From assembly GCA_016946835.1 (NCBI GenBank), contig JACVTC010000034.1, forward strand, positions 1-64,000: 64,000 bases of DNA, in the 5' to 3' direction. Source of the stretch: Neocallimastix lanati (nom. inval.) (taxonomy: Eukaryota > Neocallimastigomycota > Neocallimastigomycetes > Neocallimastigales > Neocallimastigaceae). Positions 46,702 to 59,905 of this stretch are shown here, in pieces. The notes beneath the pieces were generated by a model that worked only from the letters and a program-made list of their open reading frames with translations, was not told the DNA's origin and did not search any database. The position numbers were made by a program, and so were the translations under genes. Position 1 is the first letter of the stretch, and every line of letters starts with the position of its first letter.

Positions 46702-47700
46702 GATCTAAATCAATAATATCTTTATCATTTCCACCAAGAGGAAAGTTATATAATTGGTATATATATATATTTACACACTCGTTATTCAATAAATTACCAT
46801 TATTAATACGATTTTAACCAATTGACCTAATCACTTTATTATTGATGTAATATGTAAATATGTAAATTTATATATCTTTTAATGATTTTTAAATCAAAAT
46901 ATTATTATTTTAAAAATTTAATTTAGATAATCATATATATATATATATTGTATTAATAAAGCAATTATATAATAAATAATTTTTATATATATAAATAACA
47001 TATTTATATTATATATATTATAAAAAAAATTTTTTTTTTCTAACATTAATTACTATTTCGTTTTAATTCATTATTCTTTCGAAACAAATCTTTTTAATTT
47101 ATTTCTAATATTGTATGATTACATGTAGATATTATCTCTATTCTATTACATACTAGAAAATAAAAAAAAATATCATAATATGTAAAGTTAAATATTCAAT
47201 TTGAAGATTCAGCAATCCTTATAGAAAGAAAACTTAAGGATTATTAGTAATTAAAACAACTCTTGATTAAAATTTAAATAATTTCAATAAAATTTAATAT
47301 TAAAAAATATATATATATATTATTTTAATTTTTTAGAAATTTTTAACTTTTAACAAAATTATTTTCTAAAATAATTTATCAAGGATAAGAAACATCGAAA
47401 AATTATTATTTTCAAAAATTATTTATATACTTTTTTTATTTCTTTTTATTTATTTCTATTTTTTATTATTTCAATTTTGAATTAATTTAAAAAAGAATTA
47501 CAAATTAAAAAATAAAAAAATAAAATAACAATAAAAAAATAATAAAAAAATAATAAAAAAATAATAATTTTATACATAAAATTATATATAGAAATTAATA
47601 ATTTTTTTTTTTTTTTTTTGTAAATAATTACTTAAATAAAAAAAATTAGAAAAATAATTTTTTTTTATTCTAAGCAATTCAACAAATAGAAATTTAAAAG

Positions 47701-48009
47701 TTATTTTAAGAATAAAATAAAACTTTTATTAAAATGATTTCATATTAAATAGAAGTACCGTAACATTTAATAAGAAATTATTTTAATAAAAACTTGATTT
47801 TAAGAATAAAATCAAAATTTTTATTAAAATGATTTAATATTAAATAGAAGTACAGGAATATTTAATAAGAAATTATTTTGATTGTGCCTTCTTAATTCCT
47901 ATTTAAATTGATAATTATTTTAATAATCATTGATCATTAAAATAATTACCAATTCTTAAATTTTAATTTATTAAGTTACTATTTAAATACTATTTAAATA
48001 CTATTTAAA
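47701..48009 (+). promoter_or_regulatory. Direct repeats, hairpin and iterons, unit 2
   Basis: Same order as in unit 1: hairpin at 47912-47948 with perfect arms, and iterons TACTATTTAAA at 47977, 47988 and 47999. Confidence 0.6.
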
Positions 48010-48036
48010 AATTATTACAAAAGCAACTATTATTAG

Positions 48037-48795
48037 TGTCCACTTTTCTGATATTTAAGCTTTTATTTAACTTAGATATTGTGGTGATGGCACAGGTCAC
48101 CTACTTCAAATAATCCACTTCACATTGGGCATACCGAAAGGGCTGATTGTCAATGATCATGTTTTCACAATTTGGCCTAACTGAAGAGAGATATTTCGTA
48201 TCAGTTTCATATGTGTTTATTAAACAAAATGATATGATGCGGCAATCATAACTAATTGGTTATCATCATATATACGACTACAAAGAAGAAACAGTCATCA
48301 TCAATGATCAGTCAGCTTTGGAAGCATTTCATCAAGATCACATCAATGACATTCAATGACATTGAGTTGGATTTGATCAATTACTTGATGGTGATATGGA
48401 AAGGGGCAGAAATCGACAACATGGCAATGTGTAATTTATCAGATAATGCAAACACATGGTATGGCAACCATGAAGGCTTGAAAGATCATGATATCCTACA
48501 AACATTTAAATACATCTTTTATTCAAGATTAAATGGATTATCTAGATGGATGACTTGATTGTTTACACTTTCAAAGTGCTCCTTCAGAAGTTGCAGCCTT
48601 TTGTAGAGATGTTTTGACCTGAATGAGACTGAAATCACTATCTAATGGATTTCCCAAGTAGTCAGATTAATGAACTGGAACATTCTTGATATTTATCACC
48701 TGAAAACATTGAACTCGTCGCAACCACATCTTGAAATATTTGATGTTAGGAACTACTTGCTGTAGTAGATCTTCTTATATTAGTCTTGAAAATAG
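48037..48795 (+). pseudogene. Y-plus, unit 2
   Basis: This is the short variant, like unit 1, with the 100-codon open stretch at 48256-48558 and scattered substitutions (AEIDNMAMCN). Differences fall at all codon positions as far as I can see, which does not suggest coding constraint. Confidence 0.45.
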
Positions 48796-48924
48796 GAGGT
48801 ATCCATTTTTTAAATAGTATTCATCATTCATATAGCAAGTCTTCTTTGCTTTATTCTTAGTTTATTGAATATTTTTTATTTTTAAAAAAAAAAATTAGGA
48901 AATAATATGAGAAAAGAGGAAAAA

Positions 48925-49298
48925 GAACCTCTAAATTATTCCCATAACGGCATAACTAGGATCAAGTATATTGTTAATCACTTTCTTGAATCACGGATAC
49001 AATCCTCCAAGAAGAAACTAAGCTATTTTACTTTATTTGGCTTACAAACAAGCCCTTTCCTTATATAAGCTCAGAGCCCTTAAGGTAAGGAAAATCTTAC
49101 AGGAACAAAACCCCTTGAGTCTAGGTAGGAATTACTCTAACCCATAAGAGGAAGGAGAATATTAATAGAAATTCTGACATCATCGGGGTCGAACCAGAAG
49201 AATTGTGTTAATAAAGCGATGTCTTAAAAATCAGAAAAACCAGGATAGAAACTGAAAGTTCAGAATTCACCATCGGTAGCCTCTTCAACCATTCTCAT
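48925..49298 (-). pseudogene. Y-minus, unit 2
   Basis: ATG at 49298. This unit carries the variant CTCAGAGCCCTTAAGG (near 49070) where units 1 and 3 have GCTTTGAAACACTGA. The stops are shared with unit 1, so the gene was already broken before the array formed. Confidence 0.5.
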
Positions 49299-49397
49299 AG
49301 TTAAACACTAATACAATATTAATTTAAAAATAAAGATTTATTAATTAGTGATTTTTTATATTTTTATTACTTTTTTTATTTTATTTTTTTTTTTTTT

Positions 49398-49424
49398 GAA
49401 AGAGATTTCTTTTTCTTTTATATA
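49398..49424 (-). promoter_or_regulatory. Palindrome and TATA box of Y-minus, unit 2
   Basis: This is the same arrangement with one mismatch in the palindrome (CTTTTTC instead of CTCTTTC). The TATA box is intact. Confidence 0.45.
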
Positions 49425-49664
49425 CAAGACATATTTAATAAGAAAAAAAAATTATTTTTTTTTGATTTTAAATTTTATATATTATCAATATAATTATAAT
49501 AAATCATTTGCAATATAATTTTATTCATATTTATTTAATATTTAATTAAAAAATAAAAAATTATTTTCATCTATTTTTAAAAAAATATTAATGAATAAAG
49601 TTTATTATAACTACTATAGAAAAAATATATATATATATAATTTATATATTAAAATTTCTTTTAT

Positions 49665-49955
49665 AAGGTCCAAGAAATATCATTAACTAAATTTTGAAAA
49701 AAAATTTAAAATTTTATATATAATAGGTCCAAAAAGTAAATTTCAATAAATATTTAAAAATTTATATAAAATGGGTCCTAGAAATATTTTAAACTAAATT
49801 TTAAAAAAAATTAGAAATTTTATATATAATTGGTCCTATAAATATTTTCAACTAAAATTTAAAAATTTATAATAAAATGGGTCCTAGAAATATTTTAAAC
49901 TAAATTTTAAAAAAAATTAGAAATTTTATATATAATTGGTCCTATAAATATTTCA
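49665..49955 (+). repeat. GGTCCTA-containing tandem repeats, unit 2
   Basis: Five or so imperfect units contain GGTCC(T/A)A followed by AAATATTT and an A/T run. One block of about 110 bp occurs twice (from about 49771 and 49880). It takes the place of the TTTA zone. Confidence 0.8.
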
Positions 49956-49969
49956 ACTCTATTTTCTTT

Positions 49970-50275
49970 TATTTATATTTTTAACAAAGTTCAATTAATT
50001 AAATTACTATGGTTTCTTTTCTATCTTTATATACATAAAATAATATTATTCCATTATTTTTGAGTTAATCAAAACTAACCCACAATCTAATAAATATTTA
50101 ATTGTATTTTTCTTTCTATTAAAAAATATATAAATTAATGTCGTTACATTTTAATTATTCTTATCTGCTTTATGTTAAATTAAATATTTGATTAAATATT
50201 CATTTTCATCTTTATATGCTTTATGTTTATTATAAATATATTCTATTTGATTAGTCATTAACATCTTATGAAATT
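49970..50275 (-). pseudogene. Ankyrin-repeat fossil, unit 2
   Basis: Minus-strand ankyrin remnant, readable as in unit 4 (DENEHLIKYLI; KYLLDYGL-like), with stops. Confidence 0.6.
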
Positions 50276-50289
50276 TTATATTTTTCTTA

Positions 50290-50885
50290 AGTGCTATAAT
50301 TTTATCGAAAAGTTATAACTCATTTTCTAAGGCTTGAGTAAGGGTTGATGGACAATTATTAGAATCATTTAATATTAAGAAAAGTATTCATAAAGATTGT
50401 TCCCTCTCACCAACTTTATTTAACTTGGTCATTAAAATAAAATTATTATTAGTAATAAATGTTGTTGTGGAGGTCTCTCTTGCAGATGACAATTGTATTA
50501 TGTGCTCCAATAGGTTCTCAACTTAAGAAGTTGGTAAAGTCAGCAAGTAAGTGGCCAAGAAATAATAAAATGCAATTTAATATCAATAAATATTCAAGTT
50601 TAGTAGTATGAGGAGAAGTTTCAGGATTTCTTAATAATAGTTAACTCTATCTTTTATCATTCAAATCAAGAGTTCCCTAAAACCAATTGTTATATCTACT
50701 TAGGTATATTTTTTTAAAATGACTTAGAAATTGAAACCGATCATACAGAGAATGAATAATAAAGTTAGAAAAACACTTTATTCCATAAAACAATTTCTTA
50801 AAAATCCTCGTATTCCTATCTCTTATAAGGGAATGTTACTTTCTGATATAGTAATTGGCCAAGTTTTGAATTTTTATTATTGTTA
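50290..50885 (+). mobile_element. LINE RT fragment (A-related), unit 2, long
   Basis: This extends through the equivalent of ADDIVLCAP (damaged), the thumb and onward: the 50731-50870 stretch reads KPIIQRMNNKVRKTLYSIKQ, KNPRIPISYKG, close to A2 KPIIKLLNSKVTKALFSVSK. Several stops and shifts interrupt it. It is not one of the window's A or B copies but an older relative. Confidence 0.8.
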
Positions 50886-52167
50886 TATTGTTATTGATAT
50901 AATTATTATTAATTTTTAATTTTATATTTTTTTTTATATAATTTGATATAATTATAGAATTAAGAATAACAAATTTAAATCGATATACTAATACAAATAA
51001 TAAATTAGAATTAATTGAATTTATTATATTAGTAAAAAGATATATATGAATTAGTTAAAATCTTATTTTATTCAATATTATTGGATTATAAAACTTAATA
51101 TTTATAATAATAATAAAAATTATATTTGTACAAATTACTGTGCGATCTAAATCAATTATATATGTGTCTTTTCCGCCAAGAAGGAAGTAATATAATCGGT
51201 ATCATGACATATATATATTTACACACTCGTTATTCAAAAAATTACTAGTATTAATACGATTTTCACTATTTGACTTAATCACTTTATTATTGATATAATA
51301 TGTAAATATGTAAATTTATATATCTTTTAATGATTTTTAAATCAAAATATTATTATTTTCGAAATTTAATTTAGATAATCATATATATATATATATATAT
51401 TTTATTAATAAAACAATTATTATATAATAAATAATTTTTATATATATAAAAAACATATTTGTATTATATATATTATAAAAAAATTTTTTTTTTTTTAACA
51501 TAAATTATTATTTCATTTTAATCCATTATTCTTTCGAAACAAAACTTTTAAAATATTTCTAATTTTGTATGATGACATGTAGATACTATCTTTATTCTAT
51601 TACATACTAGAAAATAAAAAAAAAATATAATAATATTTGAAGTTAAATATTCAATTTGAAAATTAAGCTATACTTATAGAAAGAAAACTTAAGGGTTATT
51701 AGTAATTAAAATAACTCTTGATTAAAATTTAAATAATTTCAATAAAATTTAATATTAAAATATATATATATATATTATTTTAATTTTTTAGAAATTTTTA
51801 ACTTTTAATAAAATTATTTTCTAAAATAACTTATCAAGGATAAGAAACATCGAAAAATTATTATTTTCAAAAATTATTTATTTACTTTTTTTTATTTCTT
51901 TTTATTTATTTCTATTTTTTATTATTTCAATTTTGAGTTAATTTAAAAAATAATTACAAATTAAAAAATAAAAAAATAAAATAACAATAAAAAAATAATA
52001 AAAAAATAATAAAAAAATAATAAAAAAATAATAATTTTATACATAAAATTATATGTAGAAATTAATAATTTTTTTTTTTTTTTGTAAATAATTACTTAAA
52101 CAAAAAAAAAATTAGAAAAATAATTTTTTTTTATTCTAAGCAATTCAACAAATAGAAATATAAAAGG

Positions 52168-52450
52168 TATTAAAATGATTTCATATTAAATAGAAGTACC
52201 GTAACATTTAATAAGAAATTATTTTAATAAAAACTTGATTTTAAGAATAAATTCAAAATTTTTATTAAAATGATTTAATATTAAATAGAAGTACAGGAAT
52301 ATTTAATAAGAAATTATTTTGATTGTGCCTTCTTAATTCCTATTTAAATTGATAATTATTTTAATAATCATTGATCATTAAAATAATTACCAATTCTTAA
52401 ATTTTAATTTATTAAGTTACTATTTAAATACTATTTAAATACTATTTAAA
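52168..52450 (+). promoter_or_regulatory. Direct repeats, hairpin and iterons, unit 3
   Basis: The first 88-bp repeat is shortened at its left end. The hairpin at 52353-52389 and iterons at 52418, 52429 and 52440 are unchanged. Confidence 0.6.
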
Positions 52451-52477
52451 AATTATTACAACAGCAACTATTATTAG

Positions 52478-53275
52478 TGTCCACTTTTCTGATATTTAAG
52501 CTTTTATTTAACTTAGATATTGTGGTGATGGCACAGGTCACCTACTTCAAATAATCCACTTCACATTGGGCATACCGAAAGGGCTGATTGTCAATGATCA
52601 TGTTTTCACAATTTGGCCTAACTGAAAAGAGATCTTTCATATCAGTTTCATATGTGTTTATTAAACAAAGTGATATGATGCGGCAATCATAACTAATTGG
52701 TTATCATCATATATACGACTACAAAGAAGAAACAGCCATCATCAATGATCAGTCAGCTTTGGAAGCATTTCATCAATATCACATCAATGATATTCAATGA
52801 CATTGTGTTGAATTTAATTCACTACATCATGCCCAATACATCCTAGATTAATTATTCGATGATGATATGGAAAGGGGTAGAAATCGACAACATGGCAATG
52901 CGTAATTTATCAGATAATGCAAACACATGGTATGGCAACCATGGAGGTTTGAAAGATCTTGATATCATAAAAACGTTTAAATACATCCTTTATTCAAGAT
53001 TAAAGGATTAAAGGAATTATCTAGATGGATGACATTATTGCTTACACTTTCAAAGTGTTCTTGCAGAAGTTTCATTCTTTTGTAGAGATGTTTTGACCTG
53101 AATGAGACTGAAATCAATATCTAATGGATGTTCTAAGTAGTCATATTAATGAACTGGAACATTCTTGATATTTATCACCTGAAAACATTGAACTCTTAGC
53201 AACCACATCTTGGAATATCTGATGTTAGGAACTACTTTCTGTAGCAGATCTTTAATTAGTATCATTGAAAATAGT
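52478..53275 (+). pseudogene. Y-plus, unit 3
   Basis: This is the long variant. About 30 extra bases near 52815-52850 (around CTACATCATGCCCAATACAT) replace the junction seen in units 1, 2 and 5, and interrupt the open stretch. The long form may be ancestral, the short one a deletion. Confidence 0.45.
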
Positions 53276-53399
53276 AGTTATCCATTTTTTAAGTAGTATT
53301 CAGCATTCATATAGAAAGTCTCACATGCTTTATTCTTAGTTCATTGAATATTTTTTCTTCTTTAAAAAAAATTAGGAAATAATATGAGAAAAGGGGAAA

Positions 53400-53776
53400 T
53401 AGAACCTCTAAACTATTCCCATAACGACATAATTAGGATCAAGTATCTTGTTAATAGCCTTCTTGAACCACGAATACAATCCTCCAAGAAGAAACTCAGC
53501 TGTTTTACTTTATTTGGTTTACAAACAAGCTCTTTCCTTGCATAAGCTTTGAAACACTGAATATAAGGAAAATTCTACAGGAACAAAACCTCTTGAGCCT
53601 AGGTAGGAATTAATCTAACCCATAAGAGGAAGGAGGATACCAATAGAAATTCTGACATCATCAGGGTCGAACCAGAAGAATTGTGTTAATAAAGCGATGT
53701 CTTAAAAATCAGAAAAACCAGGATAGAAACTGAAAGTTCAGTATTCACCAAAGGTAGCCTCTTCAGCCATTCTCAT
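53400..53776 (-). pseudogene. Y-minus, unit 3
   Basis: ATG at 53776. It has the GCTTTGAAACACTGA variant, as in unit 1, and otherwise a few substitutions. Confidence 0.5.
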
Positions 53777-53879
53777 AGTTAAACACTAATACAATATTAA
53801 TTTTAAAATAAAGATTTATTAATTATTGATTTTTTATATTTTTATTACTTTTTTCATTTTTTTTTTTTTTTTTTTTTTT

Positions 53880-53906
53880 GAAAGAGATTTCTCTTTCTTT
53901 TATATA
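53880..53906 (-). promoter_or_regulatory. Palindrome and TATA box of Y-minus, unit 3
   Basis: A perfect palindrome lies at 53880-53897, followed by the TATA box on the minus strand. Confidence 0.5.
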
Positions 53907-54204
53907 CAAGACATATTTAATAAGAAAAAAAAAATAAAAATTTTTTTTTTTTTTAATTTAAAATATTATATATTATCAATATAATTATAATAAATCATTT
54001 GTAATATAATTTTATTTTTTAATTTATTTTTCATCTATTTTCAAAAAAATATTAATGAATAAAGTTTATTATATCACTATAGAAAAAAAAAAAATAAAAA
54101 TTATATAATTTATATATTTATTATAAAATAGTTATTATTAAAATTTCTTTTAAGAGGTCCTAGAAATATTTTCAACTAAATATTTAATAAAAATTTAATA
54201 TAAT

Positions 54205-54455
54205 ATATATATTTATTTATTACATATTATTTATTTACTTATCAATTAATTAATTATTTATTTATTATTTATTCAATTATTTACTTATTTACTTATTTAT
54301 TTACTTATTATTTATTTATTTATTTATTATTAATTAATTTATTTACCTATCTATTTATTTACTTATTTACTTATTTATTATTTATTTATTTATTTATTTA
54401 TTATTTATTTATTTGTTTATTTTTCTATTTATTTATTTATTTATTTATTATATTA
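54205..54455 (+). repeat. TTTA-rich zone, unit 3
   Basis: Imperfect TTTA repeats, very like those of units 1 and 5. Confidence 0.85.
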
Positions 54456-54544
54456 ATTATATTCATTTCAATTCCAATTTGTATAATATTATTTATATCA
54501 TTTGTAGCAAAAAATGATGATACTTTACTCTATTTTCTTTTATT

Positions 54545-54840
54545 TATATTTTTAACAAGTTCAATTAATTAAATTACTATGGTTTCTTTTCTATCTTTAT
54601 ATACATAAAATAATATTATTCCATTATTTTTGAGTTAATCAAAACTAACCCACAATCTAATAAATATTTAATTGTATTTTTCTTTCTATTAAGAAATATA
54701 TAAATTAATATCATTACATTTTTATTATTCTTATCTGCTTTATGTTAAATTAAATATTTGATTAAATATTCATTTTCATCTTTACATGATTTATGTTTTT
54801 TATAAATATGTTCTATTTGATTAGTCATTAACATCTTATG
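54545..54840 (-). pseudogene. Ankyrin-repeat fossil, unit 3
   Basis: Minus-strand ankyrin remnant at the same place, with the same shared stops. Confidence 0.6.
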
Positions 54841-54856
54841 AAATTTTATTTTTTTC

Positions 54857-55073
54857 TTAAGTTCAATGATTTTATCGAAAGCTTATAACTCATTTTCTAA
54901 AGCTTGAGTAAGGGTTGATGGACAATTATCAGAATCATTTAATATTATGAAAGGTATTCGACAAGGTTATTCCCTCTCACCAACTTTATTTAACTTGGTC
55001 ATTAAAATCAATATTAGTAATAAATGTTGTTGCGGAGGACTCTCTTGCACAATTGTATTATGTGCTCCAATAG
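54857..55073 (+). mobile_element. LINE RT fragment (A-related), unit 3
   Basis: This keeps GIRQGYSLSPTLFNL (family A: GVRQGCPLSPILFNL) and CCCGGLSC, then stops at the unit landmark. The DD catalytic pair is lost. Confidence 0.8.
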
Positions 55074-56309
55074 GATCTAAATCAATAATATCTTTATCAT
55101 TTCCACCAAGAAGGAAGTTATATAATTGGTATCACGTCATATATATATTTACACACTCGTTATTCAAAAAATTATTAATACGATTTTCACCGATTGACTT
55201 AATCACTTTATTATTGATATAATATATAAATATGAAAATTTATATATTTTTTTTAATGATTTTTAAATCAAAATATTACTATTTTCAAAATTTAATTTAG
55301 ATAATCATATGTATATATATTAATTTTTATTAATAAAACTATTATTATATAATAAATAATTTTTATATATATAAAAAACATATTTATATATATTATACAT
55401 ATTATAAAAAAAATTTTTTTTTTTTAACATTAATTACTACTTCGTTTTAATTCATTATTATTTCGAAACAAATCTTTTTAAATTATTTCTAATATTGTAT
55501 GATGACATGTAGATATTATCTCTATTCAATTACATAATAGAAAATAAAAAAAAATATCATAATATGTAAAGTTAAGTGTTCAATTTGAAGATTCAGCAAT
55601 CCTTATAGAAAGAAAACTTAAGGATTATTAGTAATTAAAATAACTCTTGATAAAAATTTAAATAATTTTAAAAAAATTGAATATTAAAATATATATATAT
55701 ATTTATATTATTTTAATTTTTTAGAAATTTTTAACTTTTAACAAAATTATTTTCTAAAATAACTTATCAAGGATAAGAAACATCGAAAAATTATTATTTT
55801 CAAAAATTCTTTATTTACTTTTTTTTATTTCTTTTTATTTATTTCTATTTTTTATTATTTCAATTTTGAATTAATTTAAAAAAAAATTAAAAAGTAAAAA
55901 ATAGAAAATAAAATAACAAAAAAAAATAATAAAAAATAATAAAAAAATAATAATTTTATACATAAATTTATATATAGTAATTAACAATTTTTTTTTTTTT
56001 ATGTAATTACTTAAATAAAAAAAAATTAGAAAAAAATTTTTATTTTATTATAAGCAATTCAACAAATAGAAATTAAAATATCTTTTTATTTCTTTCTATT
56101 TTTTATTATTTTAATTTTGAATTAATTTAAAAAAAAATTAAAAGTAAAAAAAAGAAAATAGAAATATAATATAAAATAATAAAAAAATAATAATTTTATA
56201 CATAAATTTATTTATACTAATTATTAATTTTTTTTTCATTATGTAATTACTTAAATAAAAAAAAAATTAGAAAAAAATTTTTATTTTATTCTAAGCAATT
56301 CAACAAATA

Positions 56310-56630
56310 GAAATTTAAAAGGTATTTTAAGAATAAAATCAAATTTTTATTAAAATGATTTCATATTAAATAGAAGTACCGTAACATTTAATAAGAAATT
56401 ATTTTAATAAAAACTTGATTTTAAGAATAAAATCAAAATTTTTATTAAAATGATTTAATATTAAATAGAAGTACAGGAATATTTAATAAGAAATTATTTT
56501 GATTGTGCCTTCTTAATTCCTATTTAAATTGATAATTATTTTAATAATCATTGATCATTAAAATAATTACCAATTCTTAAATTTTAATTTATTAAGTTAC
56601 TATTTAAATACTATTTAAATACTATTTAAA
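56310..56630 (+). promoter_or_regulatory. Direct repeats, hairpin and iterons, unit 4
   Basis: The hairpin is at 56533-56569 and the iterons at 56598, 56609 and 56620, all perfect although neighbouring DNA in this unit has been rearranged. Confidence 0.6.
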
Positions 56631-56657
56631 AATTATTACAATAGCAACTATTATTAG

Positions 56658-57440
56658 TGTCCACCTTTTCTGATATTTAAGCTTTTATTTAACTTAGATA
56701 TTGTGGTGATGGCACTGGTCACCTGCTTCAAATAATCCACTTTGCATTGGGCATACCGAAAGGGCTGTTTGTCAATGATCATGTTTTCACAATTTGGCCT
56801 AACTGAAGAGAGATCTTTCGTATCAGTTTCATATGTGTTTACTAAACAAAGTGATATGATGCGGCAATCATAACTAATTGGTTGTCATCATATATATGAC
56901 TACAAAGAAGAAACAGCCATCATCAATGATCAGTCAGTTTTGGAAGCATTTCATCAATATCACATCAATGATATTCAATGACATTGTGTTGGATTTAGTT
57001 CACTACATCATGCCCAATACATCCTAGATTAATTATTCGATGATGATATGGAAAGGGGTAGAAATCGACAACATGGCAATGCGTAATTTATCAGATAATG
57101 CAAACACATAGTATGGCAACCATGGAGGTTTGAAAGATCCTGATATCATAAAAACGTTTAAATACATCCTTTATTCAAGATTACAGGAATTATCTAGATG
57201 GATGACGTGATTGCTTACACTTTCAAAGTGTTCCTGCAGAAGTTGCAGCCTTTTGTAGAGATGTTTTGACCTGAATGAGACTGAAATCACTATCTAATGG
57301 ATGTTCTAAGTAGTCAGATTAATGAACTGAAACATTGTTGATATTTATCACCTGAAAACATTGAACTCGTCGCAACCACATCTTGAAATATCTGATGTTA
57401 GGAACTACTTGCTGTAGTAGATCTTTTTATATTAGTCTTG
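56658..57440 (+). pseudogene. Y-plus, unit 4
   Basis: This is the long variant, as in unit 3. The frame with NLSDNANT and GGLKDPDIIKTFKYIL is still recognisable, but a stop replaces the Trp codon of NTWYG. Confidence 0.45.
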
Positions 57441-57569
57441 AAAATAGGAAGTATCCATTTTTTAAATAGTATTCATCATTCATATAGCAAGTCTTCTTTG
57501 CTTTATTCTTAGTTTATTGAATATTTTTTATTTTTAAAAAAAAAAATTAGGAAATAATATGAGAAAAGA

Positions 57570-57941
57570 GGAAAAAGAACCTCCAAATTATTCCCATAAC
57601 GGCATAACTAGGATCAAGTATATTGTTAATCACTTTCTTGAATCACGGATACAATCCTCCAAGAAGAAACTAAGCTATTTTACTTTATTTGGCTTACAAA
57701 CAAGCCCTTTCCTTATATAAGCTCAGAGCCCTTAAGGTAAGGAAAATCTTACAGGAACAAAACCTCTTGAGCCTAGGTAGGAATTAATCTAACCCATAAG
57801 AGGAAGGAGGATACCAATAGAAATTCTAACATCATCTGGGTCGAACCAGAAGAATTGTGTTAATAAAGCAACGCTTTAAAAACCAGGATAGAAACTGAAA
57901 GTTCAGTATTCACCATAGGTAGCCTCTTCAACCATTCTCAT
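57570..57941 (-). pseudogene. Y-minus, unit 4
   Basis: ATG at 57941. It has the CTCAGAGCCC variant, and a small deletion near 57875 removes bases present in the other units. Confidence 0.5.
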
Positions 57942-58040
57942 AGTTAAACACTAATACAATATTAATTTAAAAATAAAGATTTATTAATTAGTGATTTTTT
58001 ATATTTTTATTACATTTTTTTATTTTATTTTTTTTTTTTT

Positions 58041-58067
58041 GAAAGAGATTTCTCTTTCTTTTATATA
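58041..58067 (-). promoter_or_regulatory. Palindrome and TATA box of Y-minus, unit 4
   Basis: A perfect palindrome lies at 58041-58058, with the TATA box adjoining. Confidence 0.5.
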
Positions 58068-58304
58068 CAAGACATATTTAATAAGAAAAAAAAATTATTT
58101 TTTTTGATTTAAAATTTTATATATTATCAATATAATTATAATAAATCATTTGTAATATAATTTTATTCATATTTATTTAATATTTAATTAAAAAATAAAA
58201 AATTATTTTCATCTATTTTTAAAAAAATATTAATGAATAAAGTTTATTATAACTACTATAGAAAAAATATATATATATATAATTTATATATTAAAATTTC
58301 TTTT

Positions 58305-58885
58305 ATAAGGTCCAAGAAATATCATTAACTAAATTTTGAAAAAAAATTTAAAATTTTATATATAATAGGTCCAAAAAGTAAATTTCAATAAATATTTAAA
58401 AATTTATATAAAATGGGTCCTAGAAATATTTTAAACTAAATTTTAAAAAAAATTAGAAATTTTATATATAATTGGTCCTATAAATATTTCAACTAAAATT
58501 TAATAAAAATTTAAAATTTATATATAATTTATATATTTATTTAATATAAATTATTTATATACTTATTAATTAATTATTTATTAAAAATTTATTTACTTAT
58601 TTATAATTTATTTACTTATTATTTATTTATTTATTATTTATTTATTTATTTATTATTTATTTATTTATTTATTATTTATTTATTTATTTATTTATTTATT
58701 ATTTATTTATTTATTATTTATTTATTTATTATTTATTTATTTATTATTTATTTATTTATTTATTAATTTTTATTTATTTATTTATTATTTATTTATTTAT
58801 ATATTTACTTACTTATTGATTATTTATTTACTTATTTATTTATTAATTTATCTTTTTATTTTTCTATTTATTTATTCATTATATT
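58305..58885 (+). repeat. GGTCC repeats plus long TTTA zone, unit 4
   Basis: The GGTCC repeats (58305-58500), as in unit 2, are followed by a TTTA zone of about 350 bp. Unit 4 thus keeps both elements, and unit 2 may have lost the TTTA zone. Confidence 0.8.
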
Positions 58886-58984
58886 ATTTATTTTCAATTC
58901 AAGTTCAATTTATATAATTTCATTTATATAATTTCATTTATATCATTTATAGCAAAAAAAAATGATGCTTTACATCCTCTATTT

Positions 58985-59285
58985 ATTTTTATTTATATTT
59001 TTAACAAGTTCAATTAAATAAATTACTATGATTTCTTTTCCATCTTTACATACATAAAACAATGGTATTCAATTACTTTTGAGTTCATCAATATCTAACC
59101 CATAATCTAATAAATATTTAATTGTATTTTTCTTTCTATTAAGAAATATATAAATTAATGTTGTTACATTTTAATTATTCTTATCTGCTTTATGTTCAAT
59201 TAAATATTTGATTAAATGTTCATTTTCATCTTTATATGCTTTATGTTTATTATAAATATATTCTATTTGATTAGTCATTAACATC
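58985..59285 (-). pseudogene. Ankyrin-repeat fossil, unit 4
   Basis: This is the best preserved copy. On the minus strand it reads DENEHLIKYLIEHKADKNN, then NTIKYLLDYGLDIDELKSN, a stop, and IPLFYVCKDGKEIIVIYLIE. These are clear ankyrin helices (L-Y-L-I-E-H pattern), which supports the identification in the other units. Confidence 0.7.
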
Positions 59286-59309
59286 CTATGAAATTTTATA
59301 TTTTTCTTA

Positions 59310-59905
59310 AGTGCTATAATTTTATCGAAAAGTTATAACTCATTTTCTAAGGCTTGAGTAAGGGTTGATGGACAATTATCAGAATCATTTAATATTAAGA
59401 AAAGTATTCATAAAGGTTGTTCCCTCTCACCAACTTTATTTAACTTGGTCATTAAAATAAAATTATTATTAGTAATAAATGTTGTTGTGGAGGTCTCTCT
59501 TGCAGATGACAATTGTATTATGTGCTCCAATAGGTTCTCAACTTAAGAAGTTGGTAAAGTCAGCAAGTAAGTGGCCAAGAAATAATAAAATGCAATTTAA
59601 TATCAATAAATATTCAAGTTTAGTAGTATGAGGAGAAGTTTCAGGATTTCTTAATAATAGTTAACTCTATCTTTTATCATTCAAATCAAGAGTTCCCTAA
59701 AACCAATTGTTATATCTACTTAGGTATATTTTTTTAAAATGACTTAGAAATTGAAACCGATCATACAGAGAATGAATAATAAAGTTAGAAAAACACTTTA
59801 TTCCATAAAACAATTTCTTAAAAATCCTCGTATTCCTATCTCTTATAAGGGAATGTTACTTTCTGATATAGTAATTGGCCAAGTTTTGAATTTTTATTAT
59901 TGTTA
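59310..59905 (+). mobile_element. LINE RT fragment (A-related), unit 4, long
   Basis: Almost identical to 50290-50885 of unit 2 at an offset of 9020, with the same stops, so both descend from one duplicated copy. Confidence 0.8.

Larger units (their letters stand above)
46702..51143 (+). repeat. Array unit 2 (type II)
   Basis: A 4442-bp unit. Its simple-repeat zone consists of GGTCCTA-containing repeats instead of TTTA, and its LINE RT fragment is longer (about 600 bp). The segment from 50350 is almost identical to unit 4 from 59370. Confidence 0.85.
51144..55073 (+). repeat. Array unit 3 (type I)
   Basis: A 3930-bp unit with the long Y-plus variant and the TTTA-rich zone. Part of the first 88-bp repeat before the hairpin is missing (near 52165). 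Confidence 0.85.
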
